In this document: positions 8,506 through 18,702 of the stretch, in pieces | How positions within the stretch are numbered: position 1 is the stretch's first letter | How the letters are laid out: each line of letters starts with the position of its first letter | From: Burkholderiaceae bacterium | GTDB taxonomy: Bacteria; Pseudomonadota; Gammaproteobacteria; Burkholderiales; Burkholderiaceae_D | DNA: 58,510 bases | Reading direction: 5' to 3' | Assembly (NCBI GenBank): GCA_019751755.1 | Contig: JAIENA010000290.1 | Location: forward strand, 1-58,510 | Made by a program: the position numbers and the translations under genes | Notes under the pieces: generated by a model | Databases searched by the model: none | The model's input: only the letters and a program-made list of their open reading frames with translations | Told to the model about the DNA's origin: nothing

Positions 8506-9882
8506 TTATCCGACCTTGCGCGTCCCCGTCGCCAGCGCCAGGTCCGACGCCAGCTGGTTGTGCCGCTCGATTACCAGTGGCAAATCAATCGTCTGCAACA
8601 GTCCATCCTTGACCACCACCTTGCCGTTGATGATGCTGTAGTTGACGTTCGACGGCGTGCAGAACACCAGCGCCGCCACCGGGTCGTGCAGCGCGCCGGC
8701 AAAGCCGATCTGGTCCAGCTTGAACATGACGATGTCGGCCGACATGCCCGCCTTGATGGCGCCGATGTCATCCCGGTTCAATACTTTCGCACCGCCCAGC
8801 GTGGCCAGTTCCAGCGCCTGGCGCGCCGTCATCGCATCCGGGCCAAAGCCGACGCGCTGCAGCAGCATGGCCTGGCGCGCTTCGCCCAGCATGTGCGCGC
8901 CGTCGTTCGAGGCGCAGCCGTCAACACCGAGGCCGACCGGCACGCCGGCGTCAACCATCTTGCGGATCGGCGCAATGCCGGACGCCAGGCGCATGTTCGA
9001 GCATGGGCAGTGCGCCACGCCGGTGCCGGTTTTCGCAAACATATAAATGCCGTCGTCATCGAGCTGCACGCAGTGCGCGTGCCATACATCGTGGCCGACC
9101 CAGCCGCAGTCTTCCGCATACTCGGCCGGCGTCATATTGAATTTCTCGCGGCTGTAGGCGATATCGTTGGCATTTTCCGCCAGGTGGGTGTGCATCGACA
9201 CGCCATAGCTGCGCGCCAGCGCCGACGCTTCCTTCATCAAATCGCGCGACACCGAAAACGGCGAGCACGGCGCCACCACCACGCGCTGCATCGCATGGCG
9301 TGCGCTGTCGTGGTAGGTTTCGATCAGGCGCTGGGTATCTTTCAGGATCGCTTTTTCATCTTCCACCACCCGGTCCGGCGGCAAGCCGCCCTTCGACTGG
9401 CCCACGCTCATGGCGCCGCGCGCCGCGTGGAAACGCATGCCGATTTTCGACGCCGCTTCGATGCTGTCATCGAGCTTGCAATCGTTCGGGTAAATGTACA
9501 GGTGGTCGCTGCTGGTGGTGCAGCCGGACAGAATCAGTTCCGACATCGCCGTCAGCGTCGAGATGTGCACCATCTCGCTATTGAGGTTGGCCCAGATCGG
9601 ATACAGGTTTTGCAGCCAGTTAAACAGTTCGCCGTTTTGCGCGGCGGGAATCACGCGCGTCAGGCTTTGGTACATGTGGTGGTGGGTGTTGACCAGCCCT
9701 GGCGTGACCACGTGGCCGGTGGCGTCGATGACTTCATCGGCGCTTTGCGGCAGGTCGGCGCTCGGTCCGACCTGCTCAATCACGTTACCGCGCACGAAAA
9801 TCGCACCATGTTCGATTTCGCGGCGCTGGTCGTCCATCGTCACCACGACGCGCGCATTCTTGATCAGGAGAGTTTTAGTCAT
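8506..9882 (-). CDS. amidohydrolase, 8-oxoguanine deaminase type (AtzB/TrzN-like)
   Basis: Predicted 458 aa from the ATG at 9882; a TTG two codons upstream also keeps the frame. It is a metal-dependent hydrolase of the cytosine deaminase/TrzF group. HHHMYQ follows PGLVNT (residues about 63-73), HTHLAEN carries another metal histidine, HAHCVQL a further one, and GVDGCASND holds the catalytic aspartate. This arrangement, with CSNMRLASG, is typical of enzymes annotated as 8-oxoguanine deaminase or hydroxydechloroatrazine ethylaminohydrolase. The neighbouring purine permease favours a purine substrate. The exact substrate is an inference. Confidence 0.88.
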   Translation of the reverse strand: MTKTLLIKNARVVVTMDDQRREIEHGAIFVRGNVIEQVGPSADLPQSADEVIDATGHVVTPGLVNTHHHMYQSLTRVIPAAQNGELFNWLQNLYPIWANLNSEMVHISTLTAMSELILSGCTTSSDHLYIYPNDCKLDDSIEAASKIGMRFHAARGAMSVGQSKGGLPPDRVVEDEKAILKDTQRLIETYHDSARHAMQRVVVAPCSPFSVSRDLMKEASALARSYGVSMHTHLAENANDIAYSREKFNMTPAEYAEDCGWVGHDVWHAHCVQLDDDGIYMFAKTGTGVAHCPCSNMRLASGIAPIRKMVDAGVPVGLGVDGCASNDGAHMLGEARQAMLLQRVGFGPDAMTARQALELATLGGAKVLNRDDIGAIKAGMSADIVMFKLDQIGFAGALHDPVAALVFCTPSNVNYSIINGKVVVKDGLLQTIDLPLVIERHNQLASDLALATGTRKVG

Positions 9883-10187
9883 TTTCAAAGGTACCTAAAG
9901 ATGAGTGAAACACTGCGGAAACAATGCGCGGGCACTGCGGAAACAATGTCAACAACGCGCCGGTGCCACATCATTGCGGATGCAGGCCGGCGCGGATACT
10001 ACGGAGTGGCGGGCTTACTTAAGTAAGTACGCATAAATTCTTGTGAATTCTGACTTCCATAACCGGCGCTCTGCGGCGTTGCCCGCTGCTAGCAGTGCCC
10101 GCACTGCGTCGCACCGGGCGCCTTGCAGCGCATCCGGTTCTGTTCGTCATAATTTCACAATAATTTCTTGGTACTTACTTAGTTAAT
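9883..10187. other. gap between deaminase and permease genes
   Basis: About 300 bp upstream of the deaminase and downstream of the permease, both on the minus strand. It holds a 14-bp palindrome at 10014-10027 and a segment of about 165 bp bounded by inverted repeats (10019-10182). No credible gene is present. The deaminase promoter should lie in its left part, but I see no strong -35/-10 pair. Confidence 0.5.
10019..10182. repeat. 164-bp segment bounded by inverted GTACTTACTTA repeats
   Basis: TTAAGTAAGTAC at 10019-10030 and GTACTTACTTAG at 10171-10182 are inverted repeats matching at 11 of 12 bases. The left end is itself part of a perfect palindrome, CTTACTTAAGTAAG (10014-10027). The right end touches the stop codon of the permease. 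It could be a small non-autonomous element or a pair of regulator sites; no target duplication is obvious. Confidence 0.4.
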
Positions 10188-11543
10188 TTACGCCGGCTCC
10201 ATGTTTTTTACCAGCATCGGCTGGGGGACGTCGTCTTCCTCGTCGTCATGGGCTTCCACCGGACGGTCCGGCAGCACCAGGTTCAGCACCACCGCCACGA
10301 TCGCGGCGGTCGAGATGCCGGAGCCGAAGATTTCATGCACGAATGCTGGCAGTTTCGACAGCAGTTCAGGACGCACCGACACCGCCAGACCGCAACCGAC
10401 CGACACGGCGATCAGCAAGCCGGTGCGCTTGTCGTGTTCAACGTGCGACAGCATTTGCACGCCGGCGGCAATGATCATGGCAAACATCATCAGGCCGGCG
10501 CCGCCCAGCACAGGCTGCGGAATCGTCACGACGATGGCGCCCAGCACCGGGAACAGGCCGGCGGCCGCCAGCAACACGCCGGTCAGCGCCACCACGTGGC
10601 GGCTGGCCACGCCGGTCAGCGAAATCACGCCGACGTTTTGAGCGAAGGTCGATACCGGTGGTGCGCCCAGCACGGAGACGAAGGCCGAACCAACGCCGTC
10701 GCACAGCACGCCGCGCTTGAGCAGCGTGCCTTTCATTTTGGTCTGGGTCGCCGAACCCAGCGCCATGAAGGTGCCGGTGGTTTCCACCATGGTGACCACG
10801 TACGCCACCGCCATTGCCAGGATGCCGCTGACCGGGAAGGTCATGCCGAAATACAGTGGCTGCGGCAGCGAGAAGACGGCTGCCTTATGCACCGTGGTAA
10901 AGTCCACCATGCCCAGGCCCAGGCACACGGCGTAGCCGATGGCCATGCCGATCACAACGGCGGCGGCGGAAATAATGCCTTTGCCGAATTGCACCAGGGC
11001 GATCACGGTCGCCAGCACAAACAGGGCGATGCCCAGGTTGATCGGGTCACCGTAGTGGGCGCCGGCGCCTTTGCCGCCAGCGGCCCAGTCCACCGCCACC
11101 GGCACCAGCGACAGGCCGATCATGGTCACCACCACGGCCGTCACCTGGTGCGGGAACAGTTTGCGAATTTGCGGCATAAAGAAGCTGCCGAGGATCATCA
11201 CCACCGAGCCGGCCAGCGAAGAACCGAGGATGCCGGGAACGCCGTGTTCCAAGCCGATACTGATGGCCGCGCCAACGAAGGCGAAGCTGGTGCCCATCAC
11301 GCAAGGCAGGCGGATGCCGACAGCCCCCACCCCTTTGCATTGAATGAAGGTAACGATGCCGGAACCCAGCAGGGCGGCATTAACCAGAGCAACGATCTGG
11401 TCGGCAGGCAGTTTCAGGACCGCGCCAACGACCAGGGGTACGGCGATGATACCGCCCAAGGCAGCCAGCATATGCTGGGCAGCCAGCAGGATGGTCGTGA
11501 CGAGTGGTGGACGGTCGTCCACTTTGTATAGCAGGTTGTTCAT
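10188..11543 (-). CDS. NCS2-family purine (xanthine/urate-type) permease
   Basis: Predicted 451 aa, with about 12-14 hydrophobic segments from residue 15 to 425. The N-terminus has the family pattern (PLVTTILLAAQHMLA, with QH as in NCS2 transporters), and the region QKLGSATQT-equivalent reads ALGSATQTKM. The motif GAPPVSTFAQNVGVISLTGVAS (in part) matches the NAT signature region and suggests the nucleobase-ascorbate transporter subfamily for xanthine or urate. It is a proton symporter in the inner membrane. The neighbouring deaminase and FCD regulator point to a small purine salvage or catabolic unit. Confidence 0.92.
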   Translation of the reverse strand: MNNLLYKVDDRPPLVTTILLAAQHMLAALGGIIAVPLVVGAVLKLPADQIVALVNAALLGSGIVTFIQCKGVGAVGIRLPCVMGTSFAFVGAAISIGLEHGVPGILGSSLAGSVVMILGSFFMPQIRKLFPHQVTAVVVTMIGLSLVPVAVDWAAGGKGAGAHYGDPINLGIALFVLATVIALVQFGKGIISAAAVVIGMAIGYAVCLGLGMVDFTTVHKAAVFSLPQPLYFGMTFPVSGILAMAVAYVVTMVETTGTFMALGSATQTKMKGTLLKRGVLCDGVGSAFVSVLGAPPVSTFAQNVGVISLTGVASRHVVALTGVLLAAAGLFPVLGAIVVTIPQPVLGGAGLMMFAMIIAAGVQMLSHVEHDKRTGLLIAVSVGCGLAVSVRPELLSKLPAFVHEIFGSGISTAAIVAVVLNLVLPDRPVEAHDDEEDDVPQPMLVKNMEPA

Positions 11544-11843
11544 GGTGTCTCCATCTGAAGATTTTATGTCTTGAACTACTTTTTCCGGTGCTATCCGGCA
11601 TGCCTCTACGGGTCGTCTGGTGGTGGCTAACGGGGAATGTCGAGGTCAAACAGGAAGGATGTGAAGAGATCGAGCACAGCATGGTGACCGGGGTACGGCG
11701 CACTGGGCTGTGAGTGCGTTGCAGGCAATGCGATGGTTGGCATGTGACGCATGATGTCTCCACTTGATGGCTTCATTCGCGCTGCTCTATGGCGGCTTTC
11801 GTGAAATCATCATGCGCCCCGTTAACATCATTGTCAACGAATT

Positions 11844-11936
11844 TTGTATACAATCTATGCGTACGATGAGTACTGGGTGATGTGATGCAACATCGCGTGG
11901 TCGCGACGCAACAATCGCATCATGATCTGTATACAA
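11844..11936. promoter_or_regulatory. pair of TTGTATACAA operators upstream of the permease
   Basis: TTGTATACAA is a perfect palindrome at 11844-11853. CTGTATACAA, with one change, lies at 11927-11936, about 83 bp away centre to centre, or eight helical turns. Both carry TGTATACA followed by ATC. Such sites fit GntR-type regulators, and the FCD regulator at 7712 is a candidate binder. Confidence 0.5.
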
Positions 11937-12014
11937 TCCGTTGTAGCAGACATGCGTTTTAGTCGCAAGTGCGGGTGCCGATGCACAAAAAACCAGGATG
12001 GCAAATTACGCATG

Positions 12015-12124
12015 GGCGTAGGGCGGATTAGCTGCACAGCAGCGTAATCTGCCAATGTCGGCGTTATCAATACCCATGCCGATGGCGGCAAAGCGACGTA
12101 GTGCCAAGCGAAATCTGCCGCCCC
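12015..12124. repeat. REP-like GTAGGGCGGATTA hairpin element
   Basis: GGCGGATTA pairs with TAATCTGCC across an inner GCTG/CAGC stem, directly after GGGCGTA. The GTAGGGCGGATTA...TAATCYGCC form is a dispersed palindrome I know from many proteobacterial genomes. A degenerate second unit (GGCGG to CCGCC) ends near 12124. It shares the GTAGGGCGG core with 8466-8474. Confidence 0.55.
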
Positions 12125-12125
12125 A

Positions 12126-12151
12126 TAAAAAAAGCCACCCTGGGGGTGGCT
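12126..12151 (-). terminator. rho-independent terminator of the downstream hypothetical gene
   Basis: Stem AGCCACCC (12133-12140) with GGGTGGCT (12144-12151). On the minus strand it is followed by seven T (complement of the A-run at 12126-12132). It lies 21 bp past the stop codon of the leftward gene at 12173. Confidence 0.9.
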
Positions 12152-12172
12152 GGCGCGGGGCGGTGGCAAGGC

Positions 12173-12898
12173 TCAAGCAGACGACGCTTGTTTGAACGAA
12201 ATCAGTCGGCGTAGCCATTTGTTGCTCAGGATGGCATTTAACGCGTTGTCTTGCTCGCTCAGCTTTTTACGGATGATCGCGTCGTTTTCTTCATAGCGCG
12301 TCACCATCAATTGCTGCACCTTGCTATCCTCGGCCAATTTCTCCATCCGCTGCAATTGTTCGCGGCTGACGTGCTCCAGTTTCTCGATATAGTGGCGCTG
12401 CTCAACCACCAGCTTGGAGAGCGCGGCAATATGCTTTTGGTGCGACAAGTTATCGCGCAGCAAGTCATGCAAGGGATCAGTCTGTGGTGACACCATCAAC
12501 TCCAGATACCAGCCGCCCTGCACGCGCCCCAGGACATCGACAGGAATCGCCAGTTCGCAGCGTGGATCGAGCCCATGCGAGGACAGCAAGACCACCGGGC
12601 CGTCCGATTCACCGATCGTCGCCTCGCATTCAGCAAGGTTGGCAAACAACTCCGGACTGCCATCCCAGCGCCACTGCACCGCCTGGTCCGCATCGTACAA
12701 CGCCAAGCCCAGCACCACGACCCGGGCCGGGCTATCCGCAATATCCAGGCGCAACCCAAGCAGCCCGTGGTCGAACGCCGGGAGAGGGAATTGCGCACAT
12801 TGCCGGGTGTTATTCAGTTTCAGCGTGCACTTCATCGACTGAGCTTGCGGGAAGTCACCTTCCGCCAGTTTCCAAAACAATTGGCAGGAGGTCGTCAT
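12173..12898 (-). CDS. hypothetical protein with C-terminal coiled coil
   Basis: Predicted 241 aa from the ATG at 12898 (MTTSCQLFWKLAEGDF). The frame runs on to 12973 from a TTG, and no candidate start has a clear ribosome site, so the N-terminus is uncertain. Residues 1-140 look like a beta-rich domain (LGLRLDIADSPARVVVLGLAL, in part, and LELMVSP). Residues 145-225 form a coiled coil (HIAALSKLVVEQRHYIEKLE, then LQRMEKLAEDSK). A basic tail follows (NKWLRRLISFKQ). I do not recognise the family. Similar beta-domain plus coiled-coil layouts occur beside glycosyltransferases, but none is here. Confidence 0.7.
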   Translation of the reverse strand: MTTSCQLFWKLAEGDFPQAQSMKCTLKLNNTRQCAQFPLPAFDHGLLGLRLDIADSPARVVVLGLALYDADQAVQWRWDGSPELFANLAECEATIGESDGPVVLLSSHGLDPRCELAIPVDVLGRVQGGWYLELMVSPQTDPLHDLLRDNLSHQKHIAALSKLVVEQRHYIEKLEHVSREQLQRMEKLAEDSKVQQLMVTRYEENDAIIRKKLSEQDNALNAILSNKWLRRLISFKQASSA

Positions 12899-13004
12899 TT
12901 CAGATGCACGGCTGGGGATAAGCATAAATGCGCTAAGGTAATTTGCAAAGATTCCAATGATGCCACATATCAACTTGGTACGTAAGGCCGCCGCTCAGCA
13001 ACGC

Positions 13005-14309
13005 CTACTTACGCGCGTCGTCGTCCAGCTTGCGCAGGAACGCCAGTTTGTCGGCAATCTTGATTTCCAGCCCGCGCGGCACCGGCCGGTACCAGCCCGG
13101 TTCCGGCATGCCATCCGGCAAATACGTCTCCCCGGCCGCATACGCATGCGGTTCGTCGTGCGCGTAGCGGTAGGCGTGGCCGTAGCCGAGTTCTTTCATC
13201 AGCTTGGTCGGCGCATTGCGCAAGTGCACCGGCACTTCACGCGATTTCTCGCGCTTGACATGCGCCATGGCTTCATTGAAGGCGTTGTAGCCGGCATTGC
13301 TCTTGGCCGCCACCGCCAGGTAAATCACGGCCTGGCCCAGCGCCAGCTCCCCTTCCGGCGAGCCCAGCCGCTCATAGGTTTCCGCCGCGTCGTTGACGAT
13401 GGTCAGCGCACGCGGATCGGCCAGGCCGATGTCTTCCCACGCCATGCGCACGATGCGGCGCGCCAGGTAGCGCGGATCGGCGCCGCCGTCAATCATGCGG
13501 CAAAACCAGTACAGCGCGCCGTCCGGATTCGAGCCGCGCACCGATTTATGCAAGGCCGAAATCTGGTCATAGAAATTGTCGCCGCCCTTGTCAAAGCGGC
13601 GCGCATTCAAGGTCATCGCGCTTTCCACAAAGGCGCTGTCGATTTTCTTGATGCCGGCCGACGACGACGCGTTATCGGCCTGTTCCAGTAAATTCAAAAA
13701 CCGCCGCGCATCGCCATCGGCGTAACCCACCAGCGTATCGGCGGCGGCATCGTCGAATTGCAAATGCGGCAACGCTTCCTTTTGCGCCTTGGCCAGCAAT
13801 TGCCGCATTTCCGTGTCATCGAGCGACTTCAGCACATACACTTGCGCACGCGACAGCAACGCCGAATTGACTTCGAAACTCGGATTTTCCGTGGTGGCGC
13901 CAATAAACGTCACCAGCCCCGATTCGACGAACGGTAGCAAGGCATCCTGCTGCGATTTATTAAACCGGTGAATTTCATCGACAAACAGCAAGGTATGCTT
14001 GCCGAGACGATCCAGATTGTCCTGGGCTTGCTCCATCGCCGCGCGGATATCCTTGACGCCGGCAAACACCGCCGACAGGGCAATGAATTCGGCGTCGAAG
14101 GCGTGCGCCGTCAGGCGCGCCAGCGTGGTTTTACCGACGCCGGGCGGCCCCCAGAAAATCATCGAGTGCGGTTTGCGGGCCTGGAACGCCAGCCGCAACG
14201 GCTTGCCTTCGCCCAATAAATGGGTTTGGCCGATCACGTCATCGAGCGACTTGGGCCGCAACGCTTCCGCCAGTGGCGGGCGCGGCTCGGTCTTGAACAA
14301 ATCTTGCAT
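13005..14309 (-). CDS. rarA: replication-associated recombination protein A (AAA ATPase)
   Basis: Predicted 434 aa. The ATG at 14309 shares its A with the lolA stop (TGATG), the natural coupled start; a GTG one codon earlier is also in frame. Walker A is GPPGVGKT (about residue 54), Walker B with the sensor region is LLFVDEIHRFNKSQQDALL, and ATTENPSFEVNSALLSRA is typical of RarA/MgsA/WRNIP1. The C-terminal part is the helical tetramerisation domain. It acts at stalled replication forks with SSB. It is the last gene of the ftsK-lolA-rarA operon. Confidence 0.97.
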   Translation of the reverse strand: MQDLFKTEPRPPLAEALRPKSLDDVIGQTHLLGEGKPLRLAFQARKPHSMIFWGPPGVGKTTLARLTAHAFDAEFIALSAVFAGVKDIRAAMEQAQDNLDRLGKHTLLFVDEIHRFNKSQQDALLPFVESGLVTFIGATTENPSFEVNSALLSRAQVYVLKSLDDTEMRQLLAKAQKEALPHLQFDDAAADTLVGYADGDARRFLNLLEQADNASSSAGIKKIDSAFVESAMTLNARRFDKGGDNFYDQISALHKSVRGSNPDGALYWFCRMIDGGADPRYLARRIVRMAWEDIGLADPRALTIVNDAAETYERLGSPEGELALGQAVIYLAVAAKSNAGYNAFNEAMAHVKREKSREVPVHLRNAPTKLMKELGYGHAYRYAHDEPHAYAAGETYLPDGMPEPGWYRPVPRGLEIKIADKLAFLRKLDDDARK

Positions 14310-14941
14310 CACTGCTGCGAAATGTCGACGCCTTTCGGCATCACGAACTTGAAGTGATTGGCGCCGACGGCCGGGTTCTTTTCAAATTTACGGAACGTCA
14401 GCACCGACACGGAACCAAAGTTATCCTTCAGTTCCATCGCCTGCGGCGTACCGTCGCGCAAGCCGATGGTGATTTGCTCAAACGTCGTGTCCGCGTTTTT
14501 CGGCACGGCTTTCAGCCATTCCATGCCATCCTTGGCGCCCGCCTCGGACAGGGTGAAATTCTTTTCCAGGTCATTGCTGCCAAACAGGATAGCGGCCGGC
14601 GACGAGCCCAGCGCATCGCCCAGCTTTTTCACGGTGACCTGGTTCAAATCCTTGTCATAGATATACAGCTTGTCGCCGTCGGCTTGCAGCAACTGGTCAT
14701 AAGGCTTCTGGTACAGCCAGATGAATTTGCCGGGACGGGCAAATTCAAAGGTGCCGGACGACGGCACGGCAGCCTTGCCGCCGCTGGCCTTGATTTGCTG
14801 CTGGGTGAATTCCCCCCGGGCCGACTTGGTGCTGGCCACAAAGGTTTTAAACTGGTCCAGCGCGGCCGCGTCGGCTTCCATCACGAGGGCGCTGGCGGCA
14901 ATCAGGGCCGCCAGCAAGGCGGCGATTTTGATACGTTTCAT
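14309..14941 (-). CDS. lolA: outer-membrane lipoprotein carrier protein LolA
   Basis: Predicted 210 aa from the ATG at 14941 (MKRIKIAALLAALIAASALV), which gives a clear Sec signal peptide cut near ADA-A. The mature protein has the LolA pattern: QFKTFVASTKSARGEFTQQQ, then GTFEFARPGKFIWLYQKPYDQL in part, and an unclosed beta barrel. It shuttles lipoproteins across the periplasm from LolCDE to LolB. It lies 13 bp after ftsK and overlaps rarA by one base, so the three are co-transcribed. An upstream in-frame extension to 14989 lacks signal-peptide logic and was not used. Confidence 0.96.
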   Translation of the reverse strand: MKRIKIAALLAALIAASALVMEADAAALDQFKTFVASTKSARGEFTQQQIKASGGKAAVPSSGTFEFARPGKFIWLYQKPYDQLLQADGDKLYIYDKDLNQVTVKKLGDALGSSPAAILFGSNDLEKNFTLSEAGAKDGMEWLKAVPKNADTTFEQITIGLRDGTPQAMELKDNFGSVSVLTFRKFEKNPAVGANHFKFVMPKGVDISQQ

Positions 14942-14954
14942 TGGTCTTCCTTCA

Positions 14955-17528
14955 TTATTCCGCGCTGGCGGCCGGCACCAGAATGTCACGGTTGCCGTTC
15001 GACTGCATGGGTGACACCACCCCGCTTTGTTCCATCTGCTCCAGCAGGCGCGCCGCGCGGTTGTAACCGATGCGCAAATGGCGCTGCACCAGCGAAATCG
15101 ATGCGCGGCGGTTTTTCAGCACCACTTGCACCGCCTGGTCATACATCGGGTCGGCTTCGGCGCCGCCCTCGCCCGCGGCCGCACCGCCTTCCGCGCCGCC
15201 GTCACTTTCCAGCGTGCCGCCTTCCAGGATGCCTTCAATGTAGTTCGGCTCACCCTGCAATTTCAAATACCCCACCACGCGGTGCACTTCCTCGTCGGAG
15301 ACAAAGGCGCCGTGCACGCGCACCGGCAAGCCGGTGCCGGGCGGCATATACAACATGTCACCCATGCCGAGCAGGGTTTCCGCACCCATCTGATCGAGAA
15401 TCGTGCGCGAGTCAATCTTGGACGAGACCTGGAATGCAATACGGGTCGGAATATTGGCTTTAATTAAGCCGGTAATCACATCGACCGATGGACGCTGCGT
15501 GGCGAGAATCAAGTGCAAGCCGGCCGCGCGGGCTTTTTGCGCGATACGGGCAATCAACTCTTCGACTTTTTTACCGACCACCATCATCAGGTCGGCCAGC
15601 TCGTCAATAATAATGACGATGGTCGGCAGTTTATCCAGTGGTTCCGGTGAATCCGGCGTAATACTAAATGGATTCGGGATATGTTCTTCGCGCTTGGCCG
15701 CTTCCAGGATCTTCGCGTTATAACCAGCGAGGTTACGCACGCCCAGCTTGGACATCAGCTTATAACGCCGTTCCATTTCATTGACGGCCCAGTTCAGCGC
15801 ATGGCCGGCCTGGCGCATGTCCGTCACCACCGGCGCCAGCAAGTGCGGAATGCCTTCATACACCGACATTTCCAGCATCTTCGGGTCGATCAGGATCATC
15901 CGCACATCGGCCGGATCGGCCTTGTACAGCAGCGACAGGATGGTCGCGTTAATGCCCACCGATTTACCGGAACCGGTGGTACCGGCCACCAGCAAGTGCG
16001 GCATCTTGGCCAGGTCGGCCACCACCGGCTTGCCGGCGATATCCTTGCCCAGCGCCACTGTCAGGGCCGAGGTGTTGTCGTGGTAGACCTTGGAACCGAC
16101 GATTTCCGACAGGCGCACGATTTGCCGTTTCGGATTCGGCAATTCCAGCGCCATGTAATTTTTGCCCGGGATGGTTTCCACCACGCGGATCGACGTCAGC
16201 GACAGCGAACGGGCCAGGTCGCGCGCCAGGTTGACGATCTGGCTGCCTTTGACGCCGGTGGCCGGTTCGATCTCGTAACGCGTCACCACCGGGCCGGGAT
16301 AGGCCGCCACCACGCGCGCGTCCACGCCGAAGTCCGACAATTTCTTTTCAATCAGGCGGCTGGTGAATTCCAGCGTTTCCACCGGCAGCGACTCGAGCGT
16401 CTGCGGCGGATCATCGAGCAGCGCCAGCGGCGGCAAGTCGCCCGGACGGCTTTCCTGGAACAGCGTGCCTTGGCGTTCCTTGACGGCGCGCTCCGACATC
16501 GGCACCGACGTGACGGGCGCTTCGATTTTCATCGGCGCCGGTGCGGCGGCGAATTTGTCACCCGCAGCCGACGACGACGCGCCCTGCCCCGCGCCCGGGA
16601 CGGCGGCAAACGCCGCCACCGTGGCGGCGACATCGTCCTTGTCGGATGCTTTGCCACCCTTGGCCGGGGCCGTTGACGTGGCCGGCGAGTTCGGTGTGTT
16701 GGACGTATTCTGCGTAAAGGGATTGTCGACCACTTGCGGTTCGATACGCACCGGTTTTTCCGCGTGTTTTTCGACGTGCTTGGCGCGTTCATGCACCACC
16801 ACTTCATCGCGCTTGACGGCCGCCATCGAACCGCGCCGGCGGTCTTCATGGTCTTCGTAACGGTGCACCACCCACTCGTAGCACAGTTCCAGCGCGGCGC
16901 CGATGCGCTCGGCCACGTTCAGCCACGAGATATGGAAGAACAGGCTCAGGCCGACGCTAAACAACAGCAACAGCAGCAAGGTCGCGCCGGTAAAACCGAG
17001 GCCGACGTGCGCCGCATGGCCGATCAACTGGCCCAGCACGCCGCCCGGCGCGCGCGGCAATTGCACCGGCAACGTGTACATGCGCAAAAATTCCAGGCCC
17101 AGGCTGCCGACCAGCAGGAAGGCAAAGCCGACCAGCCGAAAAATGGTTTCGTGCCGGTGCTCCGGCTCCTCGATTTCGCCGGTCAGGAAGCGCCGCGACA
17201 GGCGCCGGTAGCCGCCCCACACGCTGCGCAGCAGCCAGACGATCCACCACCAGGCGGAAAAGCCGAAAATGAACAGCATCAGGTCGCTCAGATACGCGCC
17301 GGCCCGGCCGCCCAGGTTATAGACGCGGGGCACCACATTGGAATGCGACCAGCCCGGATCGAGCTTGTTGTAGCTGGCCATGATCAGCACGACGTAAATG
17401 GTCAGCACGGCAATGGCCAACCAGCGCGCTTCCGACAACAGCCGCACCAGCCGGTTCGGTAGCGGCTGGCGTTCTGAACTGTTGCGGGTATTCCGGTTGG
17501 AGCTCGCCGGGGAACTGTTTCTTGACAT
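14955..17528 (-). CDS. ftsK: DNA translocase FtsK
   Basis: Predicted 857 aa. Four membrane segments lie within about residues 35-205. A variable linker (about 215-370) is rich in charged residues, Ala, Pro and Thr. The alpha and beta motor domains follow, with Walker [11 protein letters not shown] near residue 520 and Walker B region [14 protein letters not shown]. The C-terminal gamma winged helix (about 790-850; [20 protein letters not shown]) reads KOPS sites. It pumps DNA at the septum and activates XerCD recombination at dif. It is a little longer than many betaproteobacterial FtsK proteins because of the linker. Confidence 0.97.
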   Translation of the reverse strand: MSRNSSPASSNRNTRNSSERQPLPNRLVRLLSEARWLAIAVLTIYVVLIMASYNKLDPGWSHSNVVPRVYNLGGRAGAYLSDLMLFIFGFSAWWWIVWLLRSVWGGYRRLSRRFLTGEIEEPEHRHETIFRLVGFAFLLVGSLGLEFLRMYTLPVQLPRAPGGVLGQLIGHAAHVGLGFTGATLLLLLLFSVGLSLFFHISWLNVAERIGAALELCYEWVVHRYEDHEDRRRGSMAAVKRDEVVVHERAKHVEKHAEKPVRIEPQVVDNPFTQNTSNTPNSPATSTAPAKGGKASDKDDVAATVAAFAAVPGAGQGASSSAAGDKFAAAPAPMKIEAPVTSVPMSERAVKERQGTLFQESRPGDLPPLALLDDPPQTLESLPVETLEFTSRLIEKKLSDFGVDARVVAAYPGPVVTRYEIEPATGVKGSQIVNLARDLARSLSLTSIRVVETIPGKNYMALELPNPKRQIVRLSEIVGSKVYHDNTSALTVALGKDIAGKPVVADLAKMPHLLVAGTTGSGKSVGINATILSLLYKADPADVRMILIDPKMLEMSVYEGIPHLLAPVVTDMRQAGHALNWAVNEMERRYKLMSKLGVRNLAGYNAKILEAAKREEHIPNPFSITPDSPEPLDKLPTIVIIIDELADLMMVVGKKVEELIARIAQKARAAGLHLILATQRPSVDVITGLIKANIPTRIAFQVSSKIDSRTILDQMGAETLLGMGDMLYMPPGTGLPVRVHGAFVSDEEVHRVVGYLKLQGEPNYIEGILEGGTLESDGGAEGGAAAGEGGAEADPMYDQAVQVVLKNRRASISLVQRHLRIGYNRAARLLEQMEQSGVVSPMQSNGNRDILVPAASAE

Positions 17529-17618
17529 TGTTACTTTAGTAATAATTCTGATGCTATTTGGCGGCGATGGGCCTTAACCGCTTATTTTAAGCTATCTCTG
17601 TAGCAACTGGCCTCACGA

Positions 17619-17648
17619 TTCATACCAATTGCCCTATTGGACTATAAT
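17619..17648 (+). promoter_or_regulatory. likely trxB promoter
   Basis: A perfect TATAAT is at 17643-17648, 95 bp upstream of trxB. The best -35 at a suitable distance is TTCATA (17619-17624, 18-bp spacer), which is weak. It lies in the divergent gap between ftsK and trxB. Confidence 0.45.
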
Positions 17649-17721
17649 CCGGGTTTACGCGCGTCTCGAAATAGCACGGATCTGTCTTGCTTGTGCTGTC
17701 CGCGCCCCCATTTTGGGTTGA

Positions 17722-18696
<975 letters not shown>

Positions 18697-18702
18697 TTGG
18701 CA

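Larger units (their letters stand above)
11544..12172. other. large non-coding region upstream of the permease
   Basis: About 630 bp with no credible gene. From left to right it holds the permease leader, two TGTATACA palindromes (11844-11853 and 11927-11936), a GC-rich dyad around 11882-11922 (TGATGC with GCATCA, TCGCG with TCGCGA), REP-like hairpins at 12015-12124 and a terminator serving the next gene. A 104-codon minus-strand frame runs through it but has no family character and crosses the repeats. Confidence 0.5.

Noticed and set aside
11855..12169. 104-codon minus-strand frame in the permease upstream region
   Set aside because: It crosses repeats, an operator and a terminator and shows no protein-like conservation pattern.
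12899..12973. CGIIGIF stretch upstream of the hypothetical coiled-coil protein, like the start of glutamine amidotransferases
   Set aside because: The frame opens with TTG-Ile rather than ATG-Cys, has no ribosome site, and nothing downstream is amidotransferase-like; most likely coincidence.
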